Below are positions 1 to 12,380 of a stretch of 64,000 nucleotides of DNA, one piece after another. Position numbers and translations under genes: made by a program. The notes below the pieces were generated by a model. That model was not told where the DNA came from, made no database searches, and worked only from the letters and a program-made list of their open reading frames with translations. Each line of letters begins with the position of its first letter. The first letter of the stretch is position 1. The DNA is from Plectrocnemia conspersa (Eukaryota; Arthropoda; Insecta; Trichoptera; Polycentropodidae): NCBI GenBank assembly GCA_009617715.1, contig VTFK01000140.1, positions 310,001-374,000 of the forward strand, read 5' to 3'.

Positions 1-1540
1 ATATATTTTAATTATTTTTTCGTAGATTTTACACGTGACGTGCGGTATACTTAAAGATCGATTGCATGAAGAAAGGGTAGGGTCTGTACCTTGCTTTTGA
101 ATAACTATTACGTCAGCTTGCTTCTACGCAGATGGAAAGTATATATGTACAAGCAATTTAAAATGTCTTAAAAGTATTTATTAGCTACAATTCTGCTGCA
201 AATTAACTAATCCTGGGATATGAATTAATTTTGGTTTTCATTATTCTTCTTTAGTACCGACATAAAATAATAGGGTTATGTGTCTAAATTATATCTAATA
301 AAAAAATAAGGCAAAAAGTAACTTGGAATCCCATTGATTTATAGCGATTTAGTTTTTCGTTTTTAGTTATTAATTCCTTAATAATAAATAATTAATAATG
401 TAACTAGAATTGACACAGTATTAAATTATATTTACTCTCAGTTTTTAATAATAAATATGTCGATATTACTATTACTCATTATCGCTCATTTCAAAATGAA
501 AGATAACGTTTTTTAGGCATACTGCACGTATTATATTGCATGTACATATGTTTACAATAATAATAAGCATCTTTAAAAAGGTCAATAGATTTAAGGCACA
601 ATAAACATGTTTATCGTTTATTTTCTATTGCATTTAAAGAAGCTGAGTTTCTATAATAACATTATTATAGCTATTTTCCTTATGACGTAAAGCAGTGATT
701 TTGCTTTAATTGATTTTTCTAATGTAAACAACTTTCTAGTTCTATGAATTTAAATAATCGAACTTTATATAAAATATTTTAACAACATAACAGTTCAAGA
801 GCTTCCACAAAAGTTAGGTGTTAGTAGTCCAGCAGTTCTAGACTTGCAAATGGGTGCCGCACGAACTAAAAAACAATTGAAACTACGCAGTTAAAATTAC
901 ATAATCATAAAGATCATTAGTTTACATTGATACTTCAAAAAGTGCATCATAGAAATCGAAAGTTTTTTCATAAAAATATTTCGTGAATTTTTTTTTTGTT
1001 TCATCTAAATAAATATTTATGTTAACTTTACTCAGAAAATAAATCTGCTTATCGGAAAAAATCAAATGTTTAATAATGCTAATGATAAGCAATTTAAAAT
1101 ATGGAAAAATATTAGAAAAATTAAAAAAAATAGTGCGAGAAAAAGATTATTAAAATATTAATGGAGATTTAAACATTTCCATAAAAATTGAAACATTTTA
1201 TCTTAATTGGAACATTTCTATCAAATCAAATACACATTAACCTTGATGATATAAGCACTATTTTTTCGCCAAATTAAATTATAAGAATACATGAAATATA
1301 TAAACAAATTAAAAAATAACTTAGCGCTTAAACTGCAACGCAAACTTATTTATTACTCCTATTTTAGTAAAATTATTCAGTAAATGTCTGAAAAAGGAAA
1401 TATTCCACGATTGCAAAAAATACCTCCTTTATACAAAACTGATGATGAGATGATCATTAAGAAAATCTGTTTTTTCAAAAAAATTTTAATCAATTTTAGC
1501 CAATAAAATAAATTCATTTATTAAAAAATGTAAATCTTTT
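1..1540. other. AT-rich spacer, no gene seen
   Basis: Very AT-rich sequence with stop codons in every frame and no recognisable motif, RNA gene or clear repeat. I see nothing to annotate. Confidence 0.6.
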
Positions 1541-2300
1541 ATCACATTAAAAATATGGATTTAGATACAAATCCAGTACAAAATATTTTTGATTTAATTA
1601 ATGAAATACAACTAAACTTAAGCGATACAAATAAAACTTTCGCATTATTTATAGACTTAAAAAAAGCTTTTGACGCATATTATTAGATGAATTAGAACAT
1701 ATTGGAATAGTAAGATCAACACTATTTTATTAAAAAGCTATTTAAATTATTACTTAGACAACAAGTAGTTGTAATAAATAGATCATAAAGCGAATGATAG
1801 GTGGTAAATTAATCTATACATAAATGATTTAACCTAATGTAAACTTAATTGAATATTAATTGATACAGTGCTAATATATAACTCTAAACCATACAAAGAT
1901 ATGCAAAGAACCACATTATGTAATAGAAATATAACCACATTATGTAATAAAAATATAACCAAAGTCAAAAAATTTATACAGCTTTTAAAATATATTATCG
2001 TATAAAGCTTAGATTTAACATTTGTAACATATACATATATTTTGCATTTGGAGATTTGATAAAAATAATGCCATCAAAATTGTTAAATTTGTCTTTAGAT
2101 GCTCACGGAAAAAACTAAAATTTTGCTTATAACTGCTCTACCAAAATATGAACTTATAACGGTACCTAAAAAATGATACAGAAAAAATCGATTGTAAATT
2201 CTAAATTTTAATTAAAGAAACTGCAACATCATTTTCTGTGTTTGGCACAAATTCTTAAAAATATATTGCATTTAAAACCTTTAATGATTTACCAAAATAA
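1541..2300 (+). mobile_element. Degenerate non-LTR retrotransposon (RT fragment)
   Basis: At 1642-1680 the plus strand encodes FIDLKKAFDA, the reverse-transcriptase block around the first catalytic aspartate; after a frame change it continues as LLDELEHIG. Near 1805-1830 another frame reads LYINDLT, the usual RT block after the GxPQGS motif, which is not recognisable here. Stops and frameshifts are frequent, so this is a dead relic. Its AT-rich codon use resembles the LINE-A family described at 36-38 kb. The boundaries are approximate. Confidence 0.6.
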
Positions 2301-3054
2301 ATTAGGAATAATGGTAAAGAACTTAAAAAATACTTTTTTAATTAATTCATGCACATTTAATTAAATAAAATTAAGTCAATAAATAATACATATATCATAT
2401 CATTATATAATTGTTATTTTCGTTTTCCTTTTACTATGCTTCTAATTTTTCATATTTGTTATTTTAAAATTTATTAATAAATATTTAAAGTATACTTATT
2501 ATATCATTCTAAATACATACGTATTATATTTATAATTTTAATGTATCAAATTGTATCCACAGAATTTCTTACTCATACGAAATTACATAAATAAATTATT
2601 AAAAAAATAAATTAATATCGTTACAAATGCAAAAAAATATTATGTCAAGAATTGCGATAAATCTCTAATTGAATACTCCGATAAACTAAAAAGTAAATAC
2701 CGCAAAATAAATAAAAATAATTTAAACCCGTTATTAAAAGTAAATTAAAAATTATTGTACTAATTAAAAAAATAGACTTACGTTTACAATGTCCCTGTTT
2801 TTTTACTTTTTAAAAAAAAAAATTAAAGCCGTGTACCTGGCGTAAAACAATAGACACTATATAAACATCGGTGTCGTTGACAACCAATAAACAAATATTT
2901 TACTGAAAAAAACAATATACGCGATAAAAATTGGTCCGTTTAAAATCTCTAAATTTTTATAAAAAACAGGGCTTTTTTTGTCATGTAACGCGGTGGATCG
3001 GCGTTCCGGCACCATTTTTACGGTATATTTACTGTTTCAATTGTTATTGAATAC
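2301..3054. other. AT-rich spacer and possible leader of a decayed hAT element
   Basis: No coding sequence is visible. Around 2980-3030 a short GC-richer patch precedes the decayed transposase at 3055 and could be its leader. Nothing else can be supported. Confidence 0.4.
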
Positions 3055-3790
3055 ACCTGCATAACGATTTACTGTATTTTTACGTAAATATGATAAAAAA
3101 AAGAAAGAAAATTATGTTTATTTCTCAACCGCCGGTCCCACTAAAAAACTTTAAAACAATAACAGAAAATATGGAAATATTGGTGCAAGTTGATGATTCT
3201 GAAGCATCTTGAGCTGATCTTGAGGAGCAAGATTGATTGGATTGCTGCTCATTATGTCTTAATTTTTATGGGATGACAGAATATTATTTAAAAAAAAATT
3301 AGTTTCGGTAGCATAAGACGACGCTGCTGTGATTTTAAGATGTAAAAATGGAGTGAAAAATTCATGACACAGATCAGTTAGTGATGTTAAAATAAAGAAA
3401 ATTTCAAGAATCAATTGATTTATTAATTAAATTTACGTTTCATACTACGTGTCGCAGAAAAGGAATAGAGTTGCATTTATGTGCAGAATCACTAGGCTTT
3501 TAAATACTGAAAATTGGAAGAGTTTTTGTTCGGTTTCGAAATAATTTTGAATCTCTTATGCGCCATTTTGAAGAAGCGATGAATGATCATACAATAGATA
3601 AAAATGATAAGCATACTTATGATGGCTTAAAGAAAAATATAACATAAGCAGCCTTTTTATTGGATGTGAAGCTGTATAAAAAAATAAAAACACTAGTGTA
3701 AATTTTTGAAGAAAGAAAACAGAATTTTGGACTGGGACGTCATTTCAGCTTTTTCCTGAAATGAAAAATTGGCCAGTAAGTGATTTTTTA
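3055..3790 (+). pseudogene. Decayed hAT-type transposase (KIAA1586-like)
   Basis: The plus strand carries broken reading frames. At about 3460-3660 they read like the domesticated-hAT family that includes KIAA1586: a stretch resembling ILKIGRV, then NNFESLMRHFEEA, then DKNDKHTYDGLKKN. Several stops and at least two frame changes interrupt it, so it cannot make a transposase. The family call rests on remembered similarity and is tentative. It ends near a G-run/C-run hairpin at 3849-3894, immediately before a foldback repeat. Confidence 0.4.
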
Positions 3791-3940
3791 ATATTTCAAT
3801 TTAATTAAGATTCGTAGTATTTCATGCATTTTTATGGTCAATTTCAATGGGGGGGGGGGATGCCAATACCATACCCCCCCCCCAATGAGGTTCCTGTTTA
3901 GAATCCAAATAAAAAGCATAATAAGTGAGAAGCTAATGAA

Positions 3941-4188
3941 GCATATTTAAACCGAATTTTGACCAATAGGAGGGCGCAAAAAACAATTATCACTCCTCAG
4001 AAGTCAAAAATCCACGTCAAAAGCAATAAAATCATGTCGGCGCCGTTGCAGTGGGAACGCTCGTTACCGAGCGTTCCCACTGCAACGGCGCCGACACGAT
4101 TTTATTGCTTTTGACGTGAATTTTTGACTTCTGAGAAGTGATAATTGTTTTGCGCCCCCCCTATTGATCAAAATTCGATTTGAATACA
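3941..4188. repeat. Foldback palindrome, about 123-bp arms
   Basis: The left arm (about 3941-4063) is repeated as its reverse complement at about 4068-4188 around a 4-bp centre. The innermost 28 bp are perfect and GC-rich (GTCGGCGCCGTTGCAG is part of it), and the outer parts differ at only a few positions. A single arm of the same element, without the GC-rich centre, lies at about 46128-46230. This is probably the end structure of a foldback or MITE family. No reading frame is associated with it. Confidence 0.85.
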
Positions 4189-4365
4189 CTTTGATCAATT
4201 CTCTTATATCATAAGTCTGTAGTAATATCGGTAAGGATAGCTATCATATTTTTAAAACATGCAGTCTGTACTTTTTCTTCCGCTTTCCCCTGCGAGTTGA
4301 ATTGGCTTCGTTTGTATTTTAGAGTTGATCTAATAAAAATTCTAAAATTGTGATTTGCTTTAGAA

Positions 4366-4845
4366 CTATCATTAGGTCCAGTTGGCTTTGGTTAAATCGT
4401 GTAGGTTAGGTTTGGGTTTGAACAGCTAATTTACGTTTCGCAACTGGCAAATTAAGTTTCAGAGACATTTTAGAACGGCATGTAATTTCACTAGCGCTTA
4501 TAAGTTAAATTATATTTTCGCTAATAGAAATATATCTACTGGTGAAAATGTTTTTGGACTTCACTAGTGAAAATATGACTGCACCGAAAAATACACATTC
4601 ACTGTAACATTTATACATTGCACATAAATAATAATTTAATTATAAGTTTTAGAACTTTCATTATGCAAAATTGGGTTTGGTTAATTCGCTTAGGTTAGAT
4701 TTGGGTTTGAACAGCAAATTTACGTTTCGCAATTGAGTTTCAGGCATTTTAGAACAACATATAATTTCACTAGCACCTAACAGTTAAACTATATTTTCGC
4801 TAGTAGAAATACTGGTTAAAATGTTTTTTGACTTCATTAGTGAAA
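4366..4845. repeat. 289-bp tandem duplication within the foldback family
   Basis: A unit beginning near 4383 (TTTGGGTTTGAACAGC is its clearest part) recurs near 4672, about 289 bp on, with the same following blocks TTACGTTTCGCAA and TAATTTCACTAGC. A reverse-complement relative of the unit lies at about 45780-46000, next to the second foldback arm, so unit and palindrome travel together as one repeat family. Confidence 0.75.
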
Positions 4846-4924
4846 ATATAGATTCACTAAAAAATACAACCATTTATACATCGTATTTAAATATATAATA
4901 ATTAGCATGTAAATGTATATGTAA

Positions 4925-5225
4925 ATGCACTTGCCAAATAAAATATATATCAACTGGTGAAAATGTATTCCAATATGATTTCATTGAAATGGCATATTTA
5001 AAAAAATATATTCGAGACTGTTTTTTTGTAGATTTTTTTGAGGGGTTACCCGAGAATTTCTGGTTTGGAATCAGAGGGGGGGGGGGCATAAATTTGCAAG
5101 TCAGTGATCGTTTTTTTTTAATATTTGCTCTCATTAATATTTATAGTATTTCATTAAATTACATGATTTTTTCTGATCGAATTCAAGGAGAGCAAGTGCC
5201 TCCATTTGTCCACCCCAAATGACGT
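4925..5225. repeat. Dispersed repeat block, end part of the foldback family
   Basis: The block from GGTGAAAATGTATTCCAATA to about 5040 matches a diverged copy at about 12270-12375, including the string CGAGACTGTTTTTT in both. A G-run follows at 5079-5089. Short open frames across it have no recognisable product. Confidence 0.6.
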
Positions 5226-6160
5226 CCCTGATTACATCCTATTACAAATGTGCTGCAGCTGCTACATTTCAAACTGCAATTATTTTTCAAAAAAATTCGA
5301 AAGCATTTTATTCCACGTTTAAAGATTAAATTAAAAAAAGGATGCTAGATATAAAATAATGTTAAGTTTGACCTTTGGGCTCGCGTACTTGATTAAAATT
5401 ATTTGCCTGAAGATATTGATGTTTAGTTGACATTTGGAGGGACGGAATTTAAAAACATGTCAATCAAACTACCATAAACGAAAGAGAAATGATTCGTGGA
5501 TTTCACAAATATATTCTCGAAAAGACATCCTGAAAAAATATTGCGTTTGCTAATTCTATTCCCATTTTTTCAAGTAAACATAAATGCGGGTTTTTGCAAA
5601 TAAATCTAAATATTACGCCAAAAAGTGTTTCGTTAAAGACCAATACAGTTTCGGTACTTTTGTTCATTAAACTCGTTGGACCACATTTGCCACTTCGATC
5701 CTTCAAAATACGTTGATCTGTGCTTTCTCAGATTTCATTCGGACATAGACACCAACACTGATGATGATTTGTCAGACGAGAATTGGACAAAATTTTGGAA
5801 ATCATTATAAACTTTTATTAAAATATATGATGTTTTACAATTTTATTTTATATTTGACATGTCTAAAGTAAGGAAAAAATATGATAAATTATGTTTATTT
5901 TTTATGCGTTTCGTGGCATAGGAAAAGCTGCTTTAAATTTTATTTTAATGAAAATTGAATATATTTTTCTTTAGTAAAAGCTTGATTAGATGTGAGTTTC
6001 GGCACCTTTTTTGTTTAAAAAGCTGTATACATTGCTTTTGCAAAATCAAAATAAATAAAAATATATTGAGAATAATATAGGTAATATTATTGCGCTTAAA
6101 CGGGGAGTTTTTTGTCGAGAACGCGTCTCATTTTCAAAATGCAATACAACAAAATATTTG
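5226..6160. other. Unassigned spacer
   Basis: No motif I recognise. A minus-strand open stretch at 5706-5503 (67 codons) shows no family signature and I do not call it a gene. Confidence 0.4.
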
Positions 6161-6164
6161 TTAA

Positions 6165-6549
6165 AATTCGCGCGGTACCCAAGGCAGTTGCCTCACTCGT
6201 TTTACCCTATCGGTGGGCCTGCCTATCAGCCATGTTGGCTTCATTGTCATAAGACTGCTGTCGGTATTTTCTGAAGTCAATTTCAAGCTCAGTAGTAAGT
6301 TTGTTAAAAACTAAATCTGCCATGCTTTTCCTTGACTGATATTTTAGTCAAAGAAAAGTTCAAATCCATCATTTGGTAAACAATCTTCAGATGCTTAACT
6401 TTATTTGCCATTAATTTTCATACTGATATGAGCATACAAAATAGATAGAATAGATAGACCAAGATAATTGCCGTTATTTAAAGATACAAATTGTGAATTT
6501 TGAAGCCCTAGACTTTAGCTTTGTTAGCCATTAGGAAAATCCGGCCCTG
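6165..6549 (-). mobile_element. Fragment of a ZMYM1-like hAT element
   Basis: Read on the minus strand, 6225-6300 encodes a stretch ending QQSYDNEANMA, like the conserved RGQxYDNxANM block of ZMYM1-like (DUF4371) hAT proteins. The right border reads CAGGGCCGGATTTTCC on the minus strand at 6549-6534, which looks like a hAT terminal repeat. The other terminus is not found, so this is a partial or non-autonomous copy. The family assignment is from recalled motif similarity. Confidence 0.4.
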
Positions 6550-7029
6550 GCGTTACAAACCGAATAAAAAAGTTTGCTCTGGCTTCTTTTACGCAGCATA
6601 AACGATCCATTACGTGATCGTATTTTAACGTGCGGCTAAAAATAATTTATTTACAACAATGGTTATTCAAAAATGAACCCCATAAGAATTACACAGTCCA
6701 GGCGAAACCATTAAAGCTGAGAGTTTTTGTTAATAAATCAAAGTGAATTGAAAAGGTACAATTCTCTTGCACGATAAAAAACATCCACACGTTGCACGAT
6801 TGATCCTTTCTGACGATACTTTTCACTAACACTTGTTTGAGCATTTAATGATTATATCAAATCTAGATCTTAGCGACTTAATAAAAATTATTCTCTTAAA
6901 TTTTATTCTGCAGTATTACAATCTCCATTAAACTTTAATATAATATAACAATAAATAGTCGATAGATCGCACACTTTTCACTGTAGCACTAATGGGTGAT
7001 TTTAAATAATCGAATACGCACAAAACAGT

Positions 7030-7350
7030 TTGGGAACTAGCGGCGGCTATTTCAAAAATAGCCAGAACGCCCGACATCTTTGTACTCACCGAGGGCAATG
7101 TTCGGCAAGCAGAGGGCCACTAGGGCTGAGAAGGCCCCCAGGGCCCCCATCGTTTTGCGGGCTTATAAGTTCTTGTTCTCTGATCGCATGCTGTATGTTT
7201 AGAAACAGTAACGGGCCAAGAATGCGACCGGCGGCGCCCAATAGCGCGCGTTTAATGACGCGATTGGATGGAGACGCTAGAGACGTTCTTGTTACAAACG
7301 CTCGTTGATTAACGAGTAGCGTCAGCGCTTCTCAAATAACGGTTTGCGGC
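7030..7350 (-). promoter_or_regulatory. GC-rich island, candidate promoter of a leftward gene
   Basis: About 300 bp of clearly higher GC content stands out from AT-rich flanks. On the minus strand it contains two CCAAT-type boxes (ATCCAATC near 7270 and ATTGG near 7243) and no convincing TATA box at the right distance. It lies directly upstream of the candidate signal-peptide exon at 7150-7090, so I read it as promoter and 5'UTR. There is no direct evidence of transcription. Confidence 0.35.
7090..7150 (-). CDS. Candidate first coding exon with signal peptide; gene unknown
   Basis: On the minus strand an ATG at 7150-7148 in a good context (AAAACGATGG) opens 20 codons rich in Ala and Leu, starting MGALGAFSALVALC, which has the shape of a cleavable secretion signal. 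The frame then meets a consensus splice donor, CTCG|GTGAGT, with the exon ending at 7090 in phase 1. The exon sits in a GC-rich island, as the real exons of this window do. I could not find a matching next exon in the 7 kb to the left, so the gene would run out of the window. Its product is unknown (secreted or membrane protein by inference). A chance signal-like ORF beside a chance donor remains possible. Confidence 0.4.
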
Positions 7351-7579
7351 CGGGTATAGATTTTCATAAAATATAATAATTATTTTACCTTCTACTCTAA
7401 TCGTTTTATAAAGTTTGATGTAAAAAGTTTTCGTGGACCATTACAGTTAATTTATAATATTTTAAAGTTTTTTCAGAAAATAATGGAATAGGTTCAGGGA
7501 TAAAAACACCGCGTAAAAATATTACACATATTTTACAGTTTTACAGAAAATAAGTAGTAATGAGAAAAATCAATGTAAT

Positions 7580-8195
7580 TTTTTCTGCTGTTTTATTTAT
7601 TTTATTAATTTATTTAACTAATATAGCTAAATTTTATACAAAATAAATTTTAGCTCAATAAATATAATATAAATATTAATATAAAATAAAAAAAACTTTA
7701 TATTATAATTTATTTCTTAATGAACGAAGGTGTTTCTTTATTTTATTTAAGAAGCCCGCAACAGTTTTATTTTTGCGGATTGTCCTAGAAATATTATTAT
7801 AGAAATTCACACATCCGTACTTAATTCCCCTGGCCGTACTCGTTTTCTTATACCTAACTATCATTAAATTGTCTCTATTTCTAGTATTGAATCGATATAC
7901 ATATTTTCTTATTAAATACTTATTAAAATACTCTGGTAACATATTATTTTTTAACCATTCCAATCTATCAATCATACTTATACAACTAATAAATATATTT
8001 TTATTTAAAACTACTCTCTTTGCCCTATTTTGCAATTTATGCAAAATAATTTTATCTATTTTATTAAACATCATATATTGTTGCACAATTATTAAAATGG
8101 GGCAATATAATACTATTGTTAATATTTTTTTGTGTTTATATTTAACATATTTTTTCATTCTGGATAACATTAGTATATTTCTATTATTTTTTTAA
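7580..8195 (-). mobile_element. LINE-A, 5'-truncated copy (3' end of RT ORF and tail)
   Basis: The minus strand is open for 155 codons (8170-7703) and matches the C-terminal part of the LINE-A protein at 36.9-37.4 kb: SMIDRLEWL, NNMLPEYFNKYLI, then TRNRDNL and KKTSTAR. The 3' tail at about 7640-7580 has the same AATTAATAAAATAAATAAA-type repeat as the other copies. Only the region after the polymerase domain survives. It is a typical 5'-truncated insertion of a CR1/Jockey-like non-LTR element. Confidence 0.8.
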
Positions 8196-8199
8196 TAAA

Positions 8200-8500
8200 T
8201 AATTACAATGATCCTTCAAATTTATTTTTTATATACAATTACTCCGAACAATTTTATATTATTAACTATTTATATAATATTATTTAACATATTTTTATAG
8301 TTAATAGACTTATATATAAATACTAAAACATTTTTAAACATTTAACTATTCCAATCTATCACTCATACAACTGTTAAATCTATTTTTATTTAAAACTACT
8401 CTCTTTGTCCTATTTGCAATTTTTGCAAAATCAATATAACTAATTTATTAAACATGTATAATATTGTATTGTTATTCTATTTTCTGGCTAAATACTTTGC
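8200..8500 (-). mobile_element. Second diverged LINE-A fragment
   Basis: The stretch repeats blocks of the neighbouring LINE-A copy in the same orientation: the SMIDRLEW-coding region recurs near 8345-8365, followed by the block encoding the basic QNRA..VVLNKN stretch. It is more decayed than the copy at 7580-8195 and has no open frame. Confidence 0.55.
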
Positions 8501-11339
8501 TCACTTATCTAACAGTAAATAAATCTGTTTCTTCAGAATCATTGATTGATTCGCATTCAATTTCGGAATTACAAATAATAAGAGCATTTTAAATAGAAGA
8601 TTTTTTCACTGCACTGTTTCAAATCATAACATTTGAAATTAAACTCAAATTTTAATATGCTTTAGTTTTAAAAACAATGCTGGTTAATGCAATCTTAAAT
8701 TTAATAACAAAGATTTGGGAATATATTATATGATTTTAAGAACAGGCGTTATATATTTAGCATATTTTTAGTCGGCATAAGCACATCATTTGAAAATTTT
8801 CAAATGTGATGCAAAGATTTGTAATCAGATATTCAACTGAAAATAAATTTTTATCGTGTATCTTTACTAGACTTTTATACAATCTATATTTCCAGAGAAA
8901 AATATCATTAGCTTTATTTATATTTTTTTGTATTAGTATGATTTAATAATTTATTTTAACACTTTTCTATTATTAAATTTGTTTTTTTATTTTACATATT
9001 ATTCGTTTCTTAAATCAATATAATATTTTTTGTTATGTCAATTTATTTAGTACTATTTAATTTATTTGTGTTATTTTATATAGTAATCTTTTACAAAAAT
9101 TTAAATTAAAAAAAAATGTTATATGATTATATTGTTTTTTTTTATTATTTATTCAGTTATATATGCAAATATATAACTATCTGGGGTACTTTAAAACAGT
9201 GAAAGATCGACCGCCGTACATGTACGGCGATGCTCTTCAAAGGGTTAAGAGCCAAGATCTTGAAGTTTAGTCTTGTATAAAAAATACGATTGTACTTTAG
9301 GCGATTTAAAGTCAAAATGTTAATAATTTTTATATTTACAAATTTAAACGAGAAACGCTATGTATATAATATAATTATAAGTTAATCATAAATTTTTGTA
9401 CGATTCATTATTTTGAATAAAAATCTTTTTTGATATACGTATAATAAATTAGAGTTCAATATTTCAGTATATTTAATTAAATTAACTATTATTATATCCA
9501 TTTTTGCATTAATATTAAGTATAGTTATATTTTAAAATAATGAGAAAGTCCTATGTTTTTATAGTGTTTTCGGCTTTTATAATGAAAAAATGTTTTTTTA
9601 ATTATCATAGAAATGATATGATTATTAATAATAACCAATGGCTATGTAAAAGAACATTACTGTAGATAAAGTTATTATAAATAGCTACATTATCACATGT
9701 CAAGGTCATTTAGAGATCATCTGTTTCAATATAAAATAACTATTTTTATTTCTTTAGGTTAAAAATTACAGTGAAAAATTTAATATTTTCTAAATAAATC
9801 CTTTAAGCTCGAAAAGCAATTTTTTTATATTATGATAAAGTAATTTTTTGCTCATCCTTAATAATATTAGTAGTAGAGAAAAACAAGTAAAAAAAATCTT
9901 AAGAAGATATTAAATTATGTTGTCTTGATTTCAACACATCTCAATTAACATAACCTTTGTTCTGAAATAATTTGTCATAAGATTTCGACAGAACATGATA
10001 ATATTGATCTAAAAGTCGCAGAAAAGTAATCAATAAATCTTTCATGATAAACTTTAAACCTGGAAACTAAGAGATTTTCTCAAAATCCTACAATAACAAC
10101 TTGTAAAACAAAAACATTACTTGAATTTAAGAGCAAATTTTGAATCTATCAAGATATCATATCTTAACCATGCATTAAAAATGAGTCATGTATATTATGT
10201 ATTTAAATATTTTTTTGATAATACAGAGTATTAACTTTAGTTGTAATGACTTTCGAAAAAGATTATAAAGACTCTTTTCTACTGTTTTGTAACTGCGTTA
10301 CAATTAACTACCGCTTTAACGATTCACATCAGATAAATAAACATTGCTATTACGAAATACAATATCTCGAGTGTGTAACACACACTTATGTTTTTGATTA
10401 TCTTTTTTCGGCGCTCTTTATCTTGATTTTTAATATTCTTTCTTCTTCTTCTTCTCACAAGTCTTCTACTCACAAGTCATTGAATAGCTGATATGAAATG
10501 CATGGACACGTAGATAAGCCTAGTGATAAACGCTGCAGGGTTATCAAGGGTCAATTATAAGAAAACGCATTTAATAAACAAAGAAGCAAAAAATATATAT
10601 TATTGAACCGTTTATGGAAAACATTATTTCTATGATTTCATCCATCGAATTTTATTTATTATAATACAGTCTTCAGTGTTTTTAGATAATGTAGTGTGTG
10701 GGGAAGGGAATTGCATATTCTATTCTTTAATGATTATAATATTCTTTATTAAATAAGACATTGCTTTCTACCGAAAACAATATTTAAAAAATAAATTAAT
10801 GCTGCATATGTATTACATATTTTTCTATAAATAAAGGATCTAAATTTTGGACTTAAAAATAACTCGATACCAATTTTTATCATAGAGACTCCCCACATTT
10901 GTATGCCATATGCTCAAAATCAGCTTTAATGTTGCCTAGTATATTAAAAACTTATTACTCATCGATAGAAGTGATTTTTGATCTACAATTTTACTACAAG
11001 TTGTATTCTTTTATTGAAGATATGTTTCTGTCAGATCAAAACTTTTTTTAACAACATCCAAATTAGTGTTTTTTTTCGTTTTTTTTTATTCCTTGTTTCT
11101 CGAGAACTCTCGAATTTTTTTTTATAATTAAATAATTTTAATATATGCATAAAAAGTAAAAGTGAATCTAAACTAAATTACAGTTGTTTGAGATGTATGA
11201 AGTGATGTATTTCTGGTATAAGTTCCTTCAACATTGTCTTCAAAAGCAGCCACTTTCTAGCTAGTACTTTCACAATATACATCATTATTCAAAGAGACAG
11301 ATTTTTGAACTTTAGTTTGCTACTAATGGACTTTATAGT
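8501..11339. other. AT-rich spacer
   Basis: No coding sequence can be supported. Two small points: an 18-bp perfect palindrome CGCCGTACATGTACGGCG at 9212-9229 inside a GC-richer patch, and a short TTC microsatellite at about 10437-10458. The 81-codon open stretch at 10246 shows no recognisable features. Confidence 0.5.
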
Positions 11340-12235
11340 AGACTTTTAAGCTAAAAAATTTAAATTTAGATACTTTAAATAGGAATAATTCACAAGTTTC
11401 CAAATGTTAAGCCTATTTGATAAATTTTTCAACTTGGCTGAAAATTTTTTTGATTTTTTTTTCTGTATTTTTTTTAAAGCTCATAAATTAAATCCACAAA
11501 TTTTATTTAAGCACCTATGACACAAAGGTCAGGTCGTTATTTAAATTTATTTTATTTAAAGAGCTTAACTCTTTTAATACACCTTTAAGCCAAAAATTTT
11601 TAATTCCGGGCCTGTTTTGAAAAAAATCGAAAATTAGGAATAATTCACAAGTCTCCAAATTTTTAGCATATTTTATAGATTTTTCAGCTTAAAACCTTAA
11701 AGCGCAAATAGGCTTTTGAATTTTTTGTACCATTCTTAAAATCAGACCCTAAATTTAGAATTTTAAACGCAAAAAATTATCATATATGCTGAAAATTTGT
11801 GAATTTTATAATTTATTTTAAAACAAGCCCCAAATTTTAAGCTAAACATTTATTAAACAGGATAAAAACTTTTTTCAAAACGAGTCCTAAATTGGGAATT
11901 TTGTGCTCAAAAACCTAGCAAAAAAAATAAAAACTTGTGAATTTTATTTTTTGCAAAATGATTTTCAGTCTAAAAATCTATGAAAAAAATTGTGAACTTA
12001 TTTTTCTTTAAATTAGGCTATAAATTCAGAGGTTTGAGATAAAAATTAAAAAAAAACAAGAGTTTGGAGACTGAATTTTTATTTTTCTTTATTTTTTCAA
12101 AACACGCTTCAAATTTAGAATTTTAAGCAAAAAATTTATGAACTTGTAATTTTTTGTTTTTTTTTTAGTTTTCTTAAAAACAGGCTCTTACAGTCTTTTG
12201 GATAGATTTTTTGCTTGAAACCATTAATTTGATTG
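11340..12235. repeat. Degenerate low-complexity tandem repeat
   Basis: Short blocks recur in direct orientation with heavy drift. GGAATAATTCACAAGT followed by TCCAAAT appears near 11382 and 11637, and an AAATTTAGAATTTTAAGC-like block recurs several times down to about 12140. The period is irregular and no gene is present. Confidence 0.5.
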
Positions 12236-12254
12236 CCCTAGCACTTACCAGATA

Positions 12255-12380
12255 ATTTATATTTTCACTGGTGAAAATAAATATATACTAGTAAAATGTA
12301 TCCGATATGATTTTACTGAAATGACATATTTTAAAAAATATTTTCGGGATAGATTCGAGACTGTTTTTTCTAGATTATCT
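12255..12380. repeat. Dispersed repeat, copy of the 4.9-5.0 kb block
   Basis: The order of motifs (TTCACTGGTGAAAAT, then GATATGATTT, then ATATTTTCGGGATAG, then CGAGACTGTTTTTT) parallels 4950-5030. It is an isolated fragment of the foldback family. Confidence 0.55.
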
